This document shows positions 7,823 through 15,199 of a DNA stretch of 64,000 bases, in pieces. Made by a program: the position numbers and the translations under genes. The stretch is taken from positions 1,178,001-1,242,000 of the forward strand of contig OZ243951.1 in assembly GCA_965214565.1 (NCBI GenBank). The letters are read 5' to 3'. The notes under the pieces are model-generated. The model was given only the letters and a program-made list of their open reading frames with translations, was not told the DNA's origin and ran no database searches. Position 1 is the first letter of the stretch. Each line of letters starts with the position of its first letter. The stretch is from VXYK01 sp965214565. GTDB taxonomy: Bacteria; Actinomycetota; Acidimicrobiia; Acidimicrobiales; Aldehydirespiratoraceae.

Positions 7823-8473
7823 TTAGAGAGTACCGGCCTGCGCGGTGTCCGCTGCCGGTGAGGTCTCACCGTCGCCAATTATCTTGCGGCCCTCGAGGGC
7901 GCGGCCGAGCGTGAGCTCGTCGGCGTATTCGAGATCGCCGCCCACCGGCAGACCCATGGCGATCCGGGTGACCCGAACCCCCATCGGCTTGAGGTACTTC
8001 ACAAGCAGGGCCGCGGTGGCTTCGCCTTCCAGGTTGGGGTTGGTCGCGACGATCACTTCGGAAATGTCTTCATCAGCGACCCGGCTCATCAACTCCTTGA
8101 CCCGCAGCTGCTCCACGCCGACACCGTCGATCGGGCTGAACGCACCCCCCAATACGTGGTATCGGCCGCGAAACTCCTGCGTGCGCTCGATCGCAACGAT
8201 GTCCTGGCTGTCTTCGACCACGCAGAGGAGCCCGTCCTGGCGACGCGGATTGCGACATATCGAGCATTCGTCGCCCGATTCAGAGAGGTTGAAGCAGCGC
8301 TCACAGAACGACACCCGATCCTTGGCCTCGATGATCGCCTGAGAGAGCAGCAGGGCATCTTCACGCGGCACTTTGAGCAGGTAGAACGCAACTCGCTGCG
8401 CCGATTTGGGGCCGATTCCCGGTAGCCGACCCAACTGGTCGATCAACTCCTGCACTGAATTGGAGTAGCTCAC
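7823..8473 (-). CDS. recR: Recombination protein RecR
   Basis: Acts with RecO in the RecFOR pathway of gap repair. Seen are the N-terminal helix-hairpin-helix (LIDQLGRLPGIGPKSAQR), a zinc finger with Cys57, Cys60, Cys70 and Cys73, and a Toprim domain (CVVEDSQDIVAIERT and later VIVATNPNLEGEATA). It has 216 residues, slightly longer than the usual ~200 owing to a C-terminal tail. GTG start overlaps the dnaX stop by four bases, the normal dnaX-recR coupling. Confidence 0.97.
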   Translation of the reverse strand: MSYSNSVQELIDQLGRLPGIGPKSAQRVAFYLLKVPREDALLLSQAIIEAKDRVSFCERCFNLSESGDECSICRNPRRQDGLLCVVEDSQDIVAIERTQEFRGRYHVLGGAFSPIDGVGVEQLRVKELMSRVADEDISEVIVATNPNLEGEATAALLVKYLKPMGVRVTRIAMGLPVGGDLEYADELTLGRALEGRKIIGDGETSPAADTAQAGTL

Positions 8474-10317
8474 TGGTCCGCCCTGGATTCGGCGGGGGTG
8501 TCGATCTCGGCACCCGGGAAAGCCTCATTGAGAAGCTCGACCACCTGGTCCGTGTGCGACGACGCATCAATGAGTTCGTCGAGGTTCAGTCCGTCGGAGT
8601 CCACCGGGTCGGCCTGAGCCGCTTCGTCGAGGTCTGCTGCGCGGTGGCTCGGCTCGGGGTCGTCGATCCCGTCATCAGAAGGACTGGCAGGTGGATCGAC
8701 CGGTGCAGCTTCGACGGGTGAACGGTCGGTGACGGCTGGGATTTCAGCGGAGTCGTTCTCGGGTGCCTCATCGGCGAGAGCAGGGACATCGGGAACCGAG
8801 TCCGGGCCGAACTCATCGACGAGTACGTGCCAAAGTCGCTGCAGTTCCTCGTTGGATCTCGTCGTTTCACTGGGACCGAGCACGCTCTTGGCCCTTGCGA
8901 CCACCAGGTCGCGACCCAGCGACAAATGCTGACCGGCCAACGCGACCACTTCTCTCGCGGAGTTCGGTTGCAGTAACCGGATGTCCTGTTCGCCCGCCGG
9001 TTTGGCCAAGCCCGACGACTGCGGCGGAGGCGGCAGTTCAGGGGCTGTTTCGGGTGCTTGGACCTGTCGAGGTGCAGCGGTCTCGCGCTCAGCGTCCGAC
9101 GCAGCGGTCGGCGCAGGCGTCGCCTCATCCGGAACAGCCTCAACCGTCTCCCGTTCAGCCACGGGCAAGGGCGCGGGCGCTGGGACTGCCGCGGCAGGAG
9201 CAGCTGCAGCACCGGAAGAAAGACGGGCTTCGAGCTGTTCGATGCGGTCGAGCAGCGAGTCGACCGACCCGTCATCGGCAGGTCGGCAGAGCCGCACCAG
9301 CGCCACTTCTAGGTGGACCCGCGGATCGGGAGCCTGACGCATCTCCACGAGCGCGGTCCCCAGAGTCTCCAGAGCCCGCGTGAGTTGCACCGCGGACATC
9401 TGTTCGGCGATCCCCGATGCGCGTTCCTGTTCGGCTGCGGTGATCCGCGGCGGTGGAGACCCCATGAGGGTCAAGAACGCGTCCCGCAACCCTGCGAGCA
9501 GCATCTCACCGATGGTCCGGGGATCACGGCCGCGACCCGTCGCCTCGCCCACCGCGGTGAGAGCTCCCGCGGTGCTCTTGGCAGCGAGCGCTTGCAGCAG
9601 TTGGTCGGTCGACTGATCGATCTCAACCACGCCACCTGCGGCCACTACTCGATCCAGCGCACTCAGTGTGTCACGGACCGATCCGCCGCCGACCGACACC
9701 ACATAGTCGACCGCGTCGTCGTCCACGTCGAGCCCGGCGTCCTCGATGACCCAGCGGACATGGGCGGTCATCTCCTCGGCACCGAGCAGGCCGAGTTCAA
9801 ACACCTGGCAACGGCTGCGAATCGTCTCGACAACCTTGTGCGGCTCGGTTGTGGCAAGCACCCAGACAACATGACTGGGCGGTTCCTCGAGAGTCTTCAA
9901 CAGGGAGTTCTCTGCCCCCCTGGTCAACATGTGAACCTCGTCGAGGATGTAGACTTTCATTCTCCCCGGGTTGCCGAGGTTGACTTTGCCCAACAGGTCG
10001 CGCATGTCCTCGACTCCGTTGTTGCTCGCAGCGTCGAGTTCGTGCAGGTCGAAGGAACGACCCTGCTCAATGGCGACGCAACTTTCGCAGGTGCCGCACG
10101 GTTCAGAGTCCTCCCCGAGGTTCTCGCAGTTGAGCGCTTTGGCGAGCACCCGGGCTGAACTGGTCTTTCCGGTGCCTCGCGGGCCGTGGAACAGGTAGGC
10201 GTGGCCCACCTGGTCCGTCGCGACGGCATTCTGCAAGGCCGAGACAATATGGGCTTGGCCACGTATCTCCAAGAATTTCTGCGGTCGATAGCGGCGATAG
10301 AGGGACTGATAGGCCAT
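8470..10317 (-). CDS. dnaX: DNA polymerase III subunit gamma/tau
   Basis: Clamp-loader ATPase of the replicative polymerase. The start is the ATG at 10315-10317, giving MAYQSLYRRYRPQKFLEIRG, the canonical N-terminus, and 615 residues. A longer frame to 10503 would run through the SRP RNA and is rejected. Walker A is GPRGTGKTS at 45-53, zinc cysteines are 64, 74, 77 and 80, and Walker B lies in ILDEVHML. The C-terminal third is Pro/Ala/Glu-rich linker followed by a tau-like tail. I see no obvious programmed frameshift signal for a separate gamma form. Confidence 0.97.
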   Translation of the reverse strand: MAYQSLYRRYRPQKFLEIRGQAHIVSALQNAVATDQVGHAYLFHGPRGTGKTSSARVLAKALNCENLGEDSEPCGTCESCVAIEQGRSFDLHELDAASNNGVEDMRDLLGKVNLGNPGRMKVYILDEVHMLTRGAENSLLKTLEEPPSHVVWVLATTEPHKVVETIRSRCQVFELGLLGAEEMTAHVRWVIEDAGLDVDDDAVDYVVSVGGGSVRDTLSALDRVVAAGGVVEIDQSTDQLLQALAAKSTAGALTAVGEATGRGRDPRTIGEMLLAGLRDAFLTLMGSPPPRITAAEQERASGIAEQMSAVQLTRALETLGTALVEMRQAPDPRVHLEVALVRLCRPADDGSVDSLLDRIEQLEARLSSGAAAAPAAAVPAPAPLPVAERETVEAVPDEATPAPTAASDAERETAAPRQVQAPETAPELPPPPQSSGLAKPAGEQDIRLLQPNSAREVVALAGQHLSLGRDLVVARAKSVLGPSETTRSNEELQRLWHVLVDEFGPDSVPDVPALADEAPENDSAEIPAVTDRSPVEAAPVDPPASPSDDGIDDPEPSHRAADLDEAAQADPVDSDGLNLDELIDASSHTDQVVELLNEAFPGAEIDTPAESRADQ

Positions 10318-10381
10318 GTGGGAATCAATCCTACTGTGCGCCCGTGACACGGCTGCCAGACCCTCGCCACTCAAAACGCAG

Positions 10382-10519
10382 GTTCCCGTTTCCGGGAGTG
10401 ACGGCCAGGCTGTCTGCGGCACACAGGCGGCTCCGCTGAGAGCTGCTGCCTTCCGGCCCTGACCCGGTTCACGGACGCCTGTTGCACAGGACCCGACCGC
10501 CACACCCCGAAACGGGAAC
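10382..10519 (-). ncRNA. ffs: Signal recognition particle RNA (small bacterial 4.5S type)
   Basis: The minus strand contains the conserved apical core GGGUCAGGGCCGGAAGGCAG (plus coordinates about 10443-10465) flanked by the complementary arms of the SRP hairpin. The hairpin continues outward: 10382-10392 pairs perfectly with 10509-10519, then further 3-bp blocks pair across single symmetric mismatches to about 10406/10495, giving a closed ~138-nt hairpin. The mature RNA may be shorter (~100 nt). It lies between dnaX and tRNA-Ser, a common actinobacterial arrangement. It binds Ffh for co-translational membrane targeting. Confidence 0.93.
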
Positions 10520-10570
10520 GGTCATTCCACGCTATCCTTTTGAGCCGATACCCGCACCACGGGTGTACCC

Positions 10571-10658
10571 GGAGGGTTGCCAGAGCGGCCGAATGGGCAC
10601 GCTTGGAAAGCGTGTGAGGTGCAAGCCTCCGTGGGTTCAAATCCCACACCCTCCGCCA
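10571..10658 (+). tRNA. tRNA-Ser (anticodon GGA)
   Basis: An 88-nt class II tRNA. The acceptor stem GGAGGGT (10571-10577) pairs with ACCCTCC (10648-10654), followed by G and an encoded CCA. The anticodon stem CACGC/GCGTG encloses loop TTGGAAA, giving anticodon GGA for UCC/UCU. There is a long variable arm, and the T-loop is GTTCAAATC. It is divergent from the SRP RNA. Confidence 0.97.
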
Positions 10659-10817
10659 TTGTGATGTCGCGAGACATCGGAACCTTGTGAACCCACGGGT
10701 TGAGGTATTTCAGGGTGGGCTCTTGGGGTTGGTAGTCGCGGGTTGGGTCTAGGGTGAGGTGATTCAACTTGGGTTTTGCGCAGGGTGAATCACTCGGGCC
10801 GTGTTGGTTGTTGCGGC
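10659..10817. other. Gene-free stretch with two inverted repeats after tRNA-Ser
   Basis: No convincing gene. GATGTC-GCGA-GACATC (10663-10678) directly follows the tRNA and may help end its transcript, although no T-tract follows. GTGATTCA (10759-10766) and TGAATCAC (10786-10793) form a second stem with a 19-base loop just beyond the antitoxin stop codon, a plausible terminator for that leftward gene. Confidence 0.4.
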
Positions 10818-11087
10818 CTAGAGGTAGGCGTCGAGGGCGTCTCGGATGACTTGGCTCACGGTGGTCTCGTCGGAAGCTGCCCGCTGCTTGATTCGGCTCT
10901 TGTAGCTGTGGGGAGCGCGGAATGTGTACACCTCGGCCCGTGTCTCTCCGATTCTCGGTGAGCGGCGGCGCGTCCGCTTGACCTTGGCGAGTTCGTCGGG
11001 TGTGAACTCGCGCCCCTCGAAGTCTGTGGCGATGGCCTCTACCTCGTCGCTAGTCACGGTCCTGTCGGTCTTAGTCTCGTTGCTCAT
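10818..11087 (-). CDS. Ribbon-helix-helix (CopG/Arc-like) antitoxin
   Basis: An 89-residue protein from the ATG at 11085-11087. The C-terminal ~40 residues (YTFRAPHSYKSRIKQRAASD then TTVSQVIRDALDAYL) match a ribbon-helix-helix DNA-binding fold; the N-terminal half is acidic and probably binds a toxin. A 40-codon toxin-like frame overlaps its 5' end, so the cognate toxin may be truncated. A 21-bp palindrome upstream is a candidate autoregulatory operator. A longer frame to 11138 lacks support. Confidence 0.7.
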   Translation of the reverse strand: MSNETKTDRTVTSDEVEAIATDFEGREFTPDELAKVKRTRRRSPRIGETRAEVYTFRAPHSYKSRIKQRAASDETTVSQVIRDALDAYL

Positions 11088-11193
11088 GTTCACTCCCCGG
11101 TGAGGTAGGTGCGTAAGACCGGGCGTGTTGCCATGCATGCCGGATGTCCTCGTCGGTCAACCCGCGCCGGTAGGCCGACTCGAATATCTGCAC
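11071..11193 (-). pseudogene. Truncated toxin-like ORF, 40 codons
   Basis: GTG at 11191-11193 opens a frame beginning VQIFESAYRRGLTDEDIRHA and ending at TAA 11071-11073, overlapping the antitoxin start by 17 bases. The opening resembles the N-terminal helices of small actinobacterial toxins often encoded directly before a ribbon-helix-helix antitoxin (ESA.RHG..-.DIRHA pattern, from memory). The expected beta-sheet half of such a ~85-residue toxin is missing. A remnant is inferred; it could also be an intact unknown short peptide. Confidence 0.35.
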
Positions 11194-11195
11194 CG

Positions 11196-11216
11196 CTTAA
11201 GCGTAACACGTTTAAG
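11196..11216. promoter_or_regulatory. 21-bp palindromic operator candidate
   Basis: CTTAA-n-CGT-nnn-ACG-n-TTAAG is perfectly symmetric apart from the single free base in each arm. It is AT-rich against a GC-rich background, and lies directly upstream of the toxin-like ORF and antitoxin. This is typical of ribbon-helix-helix autoregulation. Confidence 0.5.
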
Positions 11217-11269
11217 GGTGGCTTGAGCTGTTCGCCGAGTTGGTGGACAGCGACACGTGCCCGCGAGAT

Positions 11270-11677
11270 TCAAGCTGCGACGATGCGAAGCGGTGTGTGC
11301 AGGGCGATCTGAGCAAAGTCCCGGTCGCGATGCAGGACGGGGACATCAAGTCGAATGGCTACCGCTGCGATCAGAGCATCGACTTGGGAACGAACGGTGA
11401 CACCCCGCCATCTGAGTTCCCGGTAGATCGCCGCGGCATCGAGCCAGTCCAACTTGGGGAACATGGATTCGAGTTGCTGCGACTCCAACAACCTCTGCGT
11501 GCGCACGACCGTGTCACGGCTTGCGCCAGCCATCACTTCCAGGAGGATCGGATCGATCACGACCACCTCCCTCTCGGAGATGGCCTGCCGCAGGCGCACG
11601 GCTTCGGGGGATCCCGTGCCCCTCAGGAAGTCGACCCAAGCGGACGTGTCAGCTATCAGCACCGCTGACCCAATCAC
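11270..11677 (-). CDS. vapC: PIN-domain ribonuclease toxin VapC
   Basis: A 135-residue PIN-domain toxin, expected to cleave RNA and be held inactive by VapB. Acidic metal ligands are Asp10 (in LIADTSAWVDFLR), Glu47 (LLEVMAG), Asp100 (SQVDALIAAVA) and Asp118/Asp120 (LHRDRDF). The GTG at 11675-11677 is preferred because AGGA lies just upstream and it overlaps the vapB end, implying translational coupling. GTG 11662 is a possible alternative. Confidence 0.9.
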   Translation of the reverse strand: MIGSAVLIADTSAWVDFLRGTGSPEAVRLRQAISEREVVVIDPILLEVMAGASRDTVVRTQRLLESQQLESMFPKLDWLDAAAIYRELRWRGVTVRSQVDALIAAVAIRLDVPVLHRDRDFAQIALHTPLRIVAA

Positions 11678-11879
11678 CGATCCTGTCAGCTCGCATCTCC
11701 TCGAGGTCTCCGTCCCAACCAAGACCCTCCATGTCGAGCTGCTCGTCGAGGCTCAGAGGTCCGCCGCCGACAAGGCGCTCCAGAGCGAGGTGGACCGCTT
11801 GTCGCTTGGTGCGCAATCTGAACGTCTTCATGGCTCGCTCAACGAGTTCGTCGTCGATGTCAATGTTCGTCCGAGTCAT
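11649..11879 (-). CDS. vapB: Type II antitoxin VapB
   Basis: A 76-residue protein from ATG 11877-11879. The N-terminal MTRTNIDIDDELVERAMKTF continuing RLRTKRQAVHLALERL is the usual actinobacterial VapB DNA-binding segment; the acidic C-terminus (LDMEGLGWDGDLEEMRADR) is the toxin-neutralising part. It overlaps vapC by 29 bases. A longer frame to 11954 is rejected because it runs through the promoter palindrome. Confidence 0.9.
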   Translation of the reverse strand: MTRTNIDIDDELVERAMKTFRLRTKRQAVHLALERLVGGGPLSLDEQLDMEGLGWDGDLEEMRADRIGDWVSGADS

Positions 11880-11889
11880 GGAAAAATCG

Positions 11890-11905
11890 TACACCACTAT
11901 GTGTA
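11890..11905. promoter_or_regulatory. Inverted repeat upstream of vapBC
   Basis: TACAC (11890-11894) and GTGTA (11901-11905) with a 6-base AT-rich spacer, 11-26 bases upstream of the vapB ATG. The position and symmetry fit autorepression by the VapBC complex. Confidence 0.45.
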
Positions 11906-11937
11906 TAGACGCACAAACATCGCCTCCCAGTGACCGC

Positions 11938-13077
11938 CTACTCGATCGAAGCACCGTTGCGCAGGCGCGGGATCACGTGGTCGGCGATGTTACGGATCGT
12001 CTCCAGCTGTGCCTGCTGGGGGACCGTACCCATCTGGCACAAGAACATGATCTCGTCAGCTCCGGCCTCGACCAGTCGTTTCACGTAGCTGAGACAGTCC
12101 TCGGCCGTGCCATAGCCGTGGTTGGGGTTGCGCAGGGCCATGGCCGGGTCTGACAGGTCGACTCGGACCGACTCAGAACCGATCGACGCCTCAACCACCG
12201 CGGAACCGTCGGTCACCGTGTCGCCCGCTTCAGCCCACGACATCGGGTCGGGCAGCGGCGTCGCACCGTTGCTACCCCAATGACCGATCGACTCCATGAA
12301 GAACCTCTGGCCCCTGATCCCCAACCGGCGGGCCTCTGCCCCATCCTCAAGCACGATGGCCGGACACAGAGCCGACAGGTGCTCCATGGGCCTGCTGCCC
12401 ACCTGCTCGGCCGGGTCCCGCCCGGCGAAGGCCTGGCGGTACACCCGGTTCTTCTCCGCCACCTGCTCGGGGCCACCGAAACCGAGGACCAACGCGCCGA
12501 TGCCGCGACGGCCGGCGTCGTTGAGCGTGTCGGTGTGGGTGCAGGCCTGATACAGCCGCGGATGCGGGACCTGCAACGGCTTCGGATGGATCTCCCGGGG
12601 TGGCACATCGATGAACTCCCCGCGGTGCTCCACGATGTCCTCGGTCCAGAAGCGGGGAACGAGACGCATCGCCTCATCGATCATGGGTGGGAGGTCGGCC
12701 TTGCGGTAGCCGAACGTGCCCGCCTCCTGCTCGGTGCCGCCCTTGCCAAACCCGACATGGAGCCGACCTCCCGACAAGATGTCGAGGGTGGCGCAACGCT
12801 CGGCCACCTTCACCGGATGGTTCATCTTGGGGGGCAGACAAATCACACCGTGACCGATTCCGATGCGCTTGGTTGCACCGGCCACATAGGCCAGGAAAGT
12901 CTCGGGCGCCGACATGTGCGCGTACATCGTCAGCGCCGTGTGCTCGACCGCCCATATGACATCGAACCCGCACTCCTCAGCCAACAAGACCTGCTCCACC
13001 GTCTCCTCGAACACCCGCTGGTCGCCCGCCCGCGTGGGGTCGGCAGTCTGAGCTTCATAAATGAGCGAGAACTTCAT
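11938..13077 (-). CDS. LLM-class flavin-dependent oxidoreductase
   Basis: A 379-residue luciferase-fold protein from the ATG at 13075-13077 (MKFSLIYEAQ). A second ATG nine bases upstream is possible. The 666-codon open frame upstream crosses the divergent SRAP gene and is not coding. Typical features are FDVIWAVEHTALTMYAHMS, IGIGHGVICLPPKMNHPVK, DILSGGRLHVGFGKGGTEQE and a late ADEIMFLCQMGTVPQQ. The HPVKVAE and SGGRLHVG pattern fits FMN-dependent monooxygenases. Physiological role unknown. Confidence 0.88.
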   Translation of the reverse strand: MKFSLIYEAQTADPTRAGDQRVFEETVEQVLLAEECGFDVIWAVEHTALTMYAHMSAPETFLAYVAGATKRIGIGHGVICLPPKMNHPVKVAERCATLDILSGGRLHVGFGKGGTEQEAGTFGYRKADLPPMIDEAMRLVPRFWTEDIVEHRGEFIDVPPREIHPKPLQVPHPRLYQACTHTDTLNDAGRRGIGALVLGFGGPEQVAEKNRVYRQAFAGRDPAEQVGSRPMEHLSALCPAIVLEDGAEARRLGIRGQRFFMESIGHWGSNGATPLPDPMSWAEAGDTVTDGSAVVEASIGSESVRVDLSDPAMALRNPNHGYGTAEDCLSYVKRLVEAGADEIMFLCQMGTVPQQAQLETIRNIADHVIPRLRNGASIE

Positions 13078-13167
13078 GTGCTGCATTATTGTGGCCACCG
13101 GTCGAGAGCACCGAACCACGGATTCGCAACGCCTCGATGTCACACCGGGCGGGGTAGGTTCGGGGGC

Positions 13168-13875
13168 GTGTGTGGGCGCTTTGTTTCCAATACTCCGCCG
13201 GACGAACTGGCGCAATTCTTGAGGGCGCAGGCGCCGGACCCGGGCGCAGCTCTGGATCCCAGTTACAACATCGCTCCGACGCAGTTGGTGCATGCTGCAC
13301 GCGAGACCGGTGGTGTGCGCCGGCTCGACTCGCTGCGCTGGGGGTTGGTGCCGTTCTGGGCCAAGGACCCCCGGATCGGTGCTCGGATGATCAACGCCCG
13401 CGCCGAGACTGCCGCCACCAAGAACGCTTTCCGCTCCTCGCTCACCAAACGGCGCTGCATCATCCCGGCCGACGGATTCTACGAGTGGCAGCGCCTTGAA
13501 GGCTCCAAGCACAAGCAGCCCATGTTCATCAGCCACCCCGACGCGGAGCCTTTCGCCTTCGCCGGGCTGTGGGCGGTGTGGCGCGACCGAGACAACCTCG
13601 ATGCCGACGGAGAGCCCCTCCAACTGCACTCGTGCACGATCCTCACCTGCGCCGCAAACACAACCATGGCAGAGATCCACGACCGCATGCCCGTGCTGTT
13701 GCCGAAAGAAACCTGGGACTTCTGGCTTGACCCCGCCAACACCGACACCGAAGCAGTGACCGAACTGCTGGTTCCGGGCCCGGCCGAGGTGATCCGGATA
13801 CACCCCGTGTCGACCGACGTCAACAACGTCCGCAACAACGGACCCCACCTGATTGAACGGCTGCAGACACAGTGA
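13168..13875 (+). CDS. SRAP-domain protein (YedK/HMCES family abasic-site DNA-protein crosslinker)
   Basis: Binds abasic sites in single-stranded DNA and shields them as a thiazolidine crosslink through Cys2. The 235-residue protein starts at GTG 13168, placing Cys2 directly after the initiator as the chemistry requires. Conserved residues visible are Asn76 and Glu80 in NARAET, Glu106 in GFYEW, and the His of the late IHDRMPVLL. The upstream part of this open frame (12280-13167) is antisense to the LLM gene and is not coding. Confidence 0.95.
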   Translation: MCGRFVSNTPPDELAQFLRAQAPDPGAALDPSYNIAPTQLVHAARETGGVRRLDSLRWGLVPFWAKDPRIGARMINARAETAATKNAFRSSLTKRRCIIPADGFYEWQRLEGSKHKQPMFISHPDAEPFAFAGLWAVWRDRDNLDADGEPLQLHSCTILTCAANTTMAEIHDRMPVLLPKETWDFWLDPANTDTEAVTELLVPGPAEVIRIHPVSTDVNNVRNNGPHLIERLQTQ

Positions 13876-13928
13876 AGTCTGAGTCGAACGCTGATCTGGC
13901 AGGTAACGGCCCGCGCTAGCGTGAACTG

Positions 13929-14429
13929 ATGCGATCACGGAAGTGGCAGGCCACAGGCGTCGTTATCGCAACGGTCCTGGTGCTGGACCAACTCTCCAAA
14001 GAATGGGCCATCGATCGGCTCAGCCGGGGGCGCACCATCGATGTCCTCCCGACGCTCGAGTTCGACCTCACCTACAACAGTGGTTTCTCCTTCGGCGCGG
14101 GCGCCGATTACGGCCCGCTGGTGGGCGCGCTGGTCATTGTCCTGTGTGGATTCATCGGCTGGCGGATCTGGATCGAGAGGCTGCCCACCCGTGCCGCAAT
14201 CCTCGCCGCGATCCTGGGAGGGGCGCTCGGCAACCTCATCGACCGGGTCGTGCGGGCCGACGACGGTTTCCTCTCGGGCAGCGTCGTCGACTTCATAGAT
14301 GTCACCTGGTACGCGGTGTTCAACGTGGCCGACATGTTCGTTGTGTGCGGCTGTATCGTGCTTGTGCTCTACGAATTACGGCATCGCGCCGATGCCGCAG
14401 AACCGTCATCGGGCGAAGATCCATCTTGA
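13929..14429 (+). CDS. lspA: Lipoprotein signal peptidase (signal peptidase II)
   Basis: Membrane aspartyl protease that cleaves prolipoproteins before the lipidated Cys. The 166 residues form four transmembrane helices, with catalytic Asp105 in GNLIDR and Asp135 in FNVADM and the conserved early DQLSK. Substrates encoded in this window include the PotD- and BMP-type lipoproteins. Its stop overlaps the start of the cytochrome gene. Confidence 0.97.
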   Translation: MRSRKWQATGVVIATVLVLDQLSKEWAIDRLSRGRTIDVLPTLEFDLTYNSGFSFGAGADYGPLVGALVIVLCGFIGWRIWIERLPTRAAILAAILGGALGNLIDRVVRADDGFLSGSVVDFIDVTWYAVFNVADMFVVCGCIVLVLYELRHRADAAEPSSGEDPS

Positions 14430-15199
14430 CAGTCCACACCCCCACCGAAACCGAACAACCAGCCACCCAGAAGGCGATTCTCAAGCATCGGCGGGGCAGC
14501 CGCTGGATGCACTGGATCAACTTTCCGTTGATCGTCATCATGGTCTGGAGCGGCCTGCGCATCTACTGGGCGGAAGACGTCTACGCCTTCGGGTTCCTCG
14601 ACTGGGAATGGTTCAAGTTCTTCCCGGAGAGCTTCTACGAGACCCTCCAACTCAACAGAAAACTCGCCCGAGGTCTAGCGTTCCACTTCAACTTTGCGTG
14701 GCTGTTCACCATCAACGGGCTCGCTTTCGTCATCTACACCTGGCGCACCGGCGAGTGGCGTGAACTCGCACCCGACAGGCGCTCGCTGCGCGGATCGCTC
14801 GACGTTCTGCTTCACGACCTGCGCATACGCAAGGAGGAACCACCCAAGCGGGGCCGCTACAACGAAGCCCAGCGCCTCACCTATTCGCTGGTGATCGGGC
14901 TCGGCGCGCTGGCAGTTCTCAGCGGTTTCGCGATCTTCAAACCAACCCAGGTGTTCCCGCTGACCTGGATCCTCGGCGGCTACACGTCGGCCCGAGTCAT
15001 CCACTTCGTGGTGACCATCGCCTTCGTACTGTTCTTTGTGGTCCACATCCTGCAGGTGGCACGAGCCGGATGGCGCAACTTCACCAGCATGGTCACCGGC
15101 TACGAGTTGGTCGATATCGAACCCGAGGAGCCTGAGGAGTCCGAAGAGTTGGTGCCTTCAACACCGCAGGACCAGCAACAGGAGACAGCTGATGCCTGA
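14426..15199 (+). CDS. Cytochrome b561-family membrane protein (redox partner of the molybdoenzyme)
   Basis: Four-helix di-heme b-type membrane cytochrome (Ni-hydrogenase cytochrome b/b561 superfamily), 257 residues. The start is TTG at 14426 overlapping the lspA stop. Candidate heme His residues lie in RRGSRWMHWINFPL, LAFHFNFAWLF, RVIHFVVTIAF and VVHILQ. The C-terminus is an acidic cytoplasmic tail (EPEEPEESEE). It overlaps the downstream molybdoenzyme gene by eight bases, implying a membrane electron-transfer pair analogous to MsrPQ, although not MsrQ in sequence. Confidence 0.85.
   Translation: MTVHTPTETEQPATQKAILKHRRGSRWMHWINFPLIVIMVWSGLRIYWAEDVYAFGFLDWEWFKFFPESFYETLQLNRKLARGLAFHFNFAWLFTINGLAFVIYTWRTGEWRELAPDRRSLRGSLDVLLHDLRIRKEEPPKRGRYNEAQRLTYSLVIGLGALAVLSGFAIFKPTQVFPLTWILGGYTSARVIHFVVTIAFVLFFVVHILQVARAGWRNFTSMVTGYELVDIEPEEPEESEELVPSTPQDQQQETADA

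Noticed and set aside
10318..10503. N-terminal extension of DnaX
   Set aside because: It runs through the SRP RNA, and the conserved MAYQSLYRRYRP start is at 10317.
10522..10767. 81-residue minus-strand ORF containing EGVGFEPTEACTSHAF
   Set aside because: It is the antisense of tRNA-Ser; this peptide is a well-known spurious annotation.
12280..13167. Long plus-strand open frame joined to the SRAP gene
   Set aside because: Antisense to the LLM oxidoreductase; SRAP proteins must start with Met-Cys, which is at 13168.
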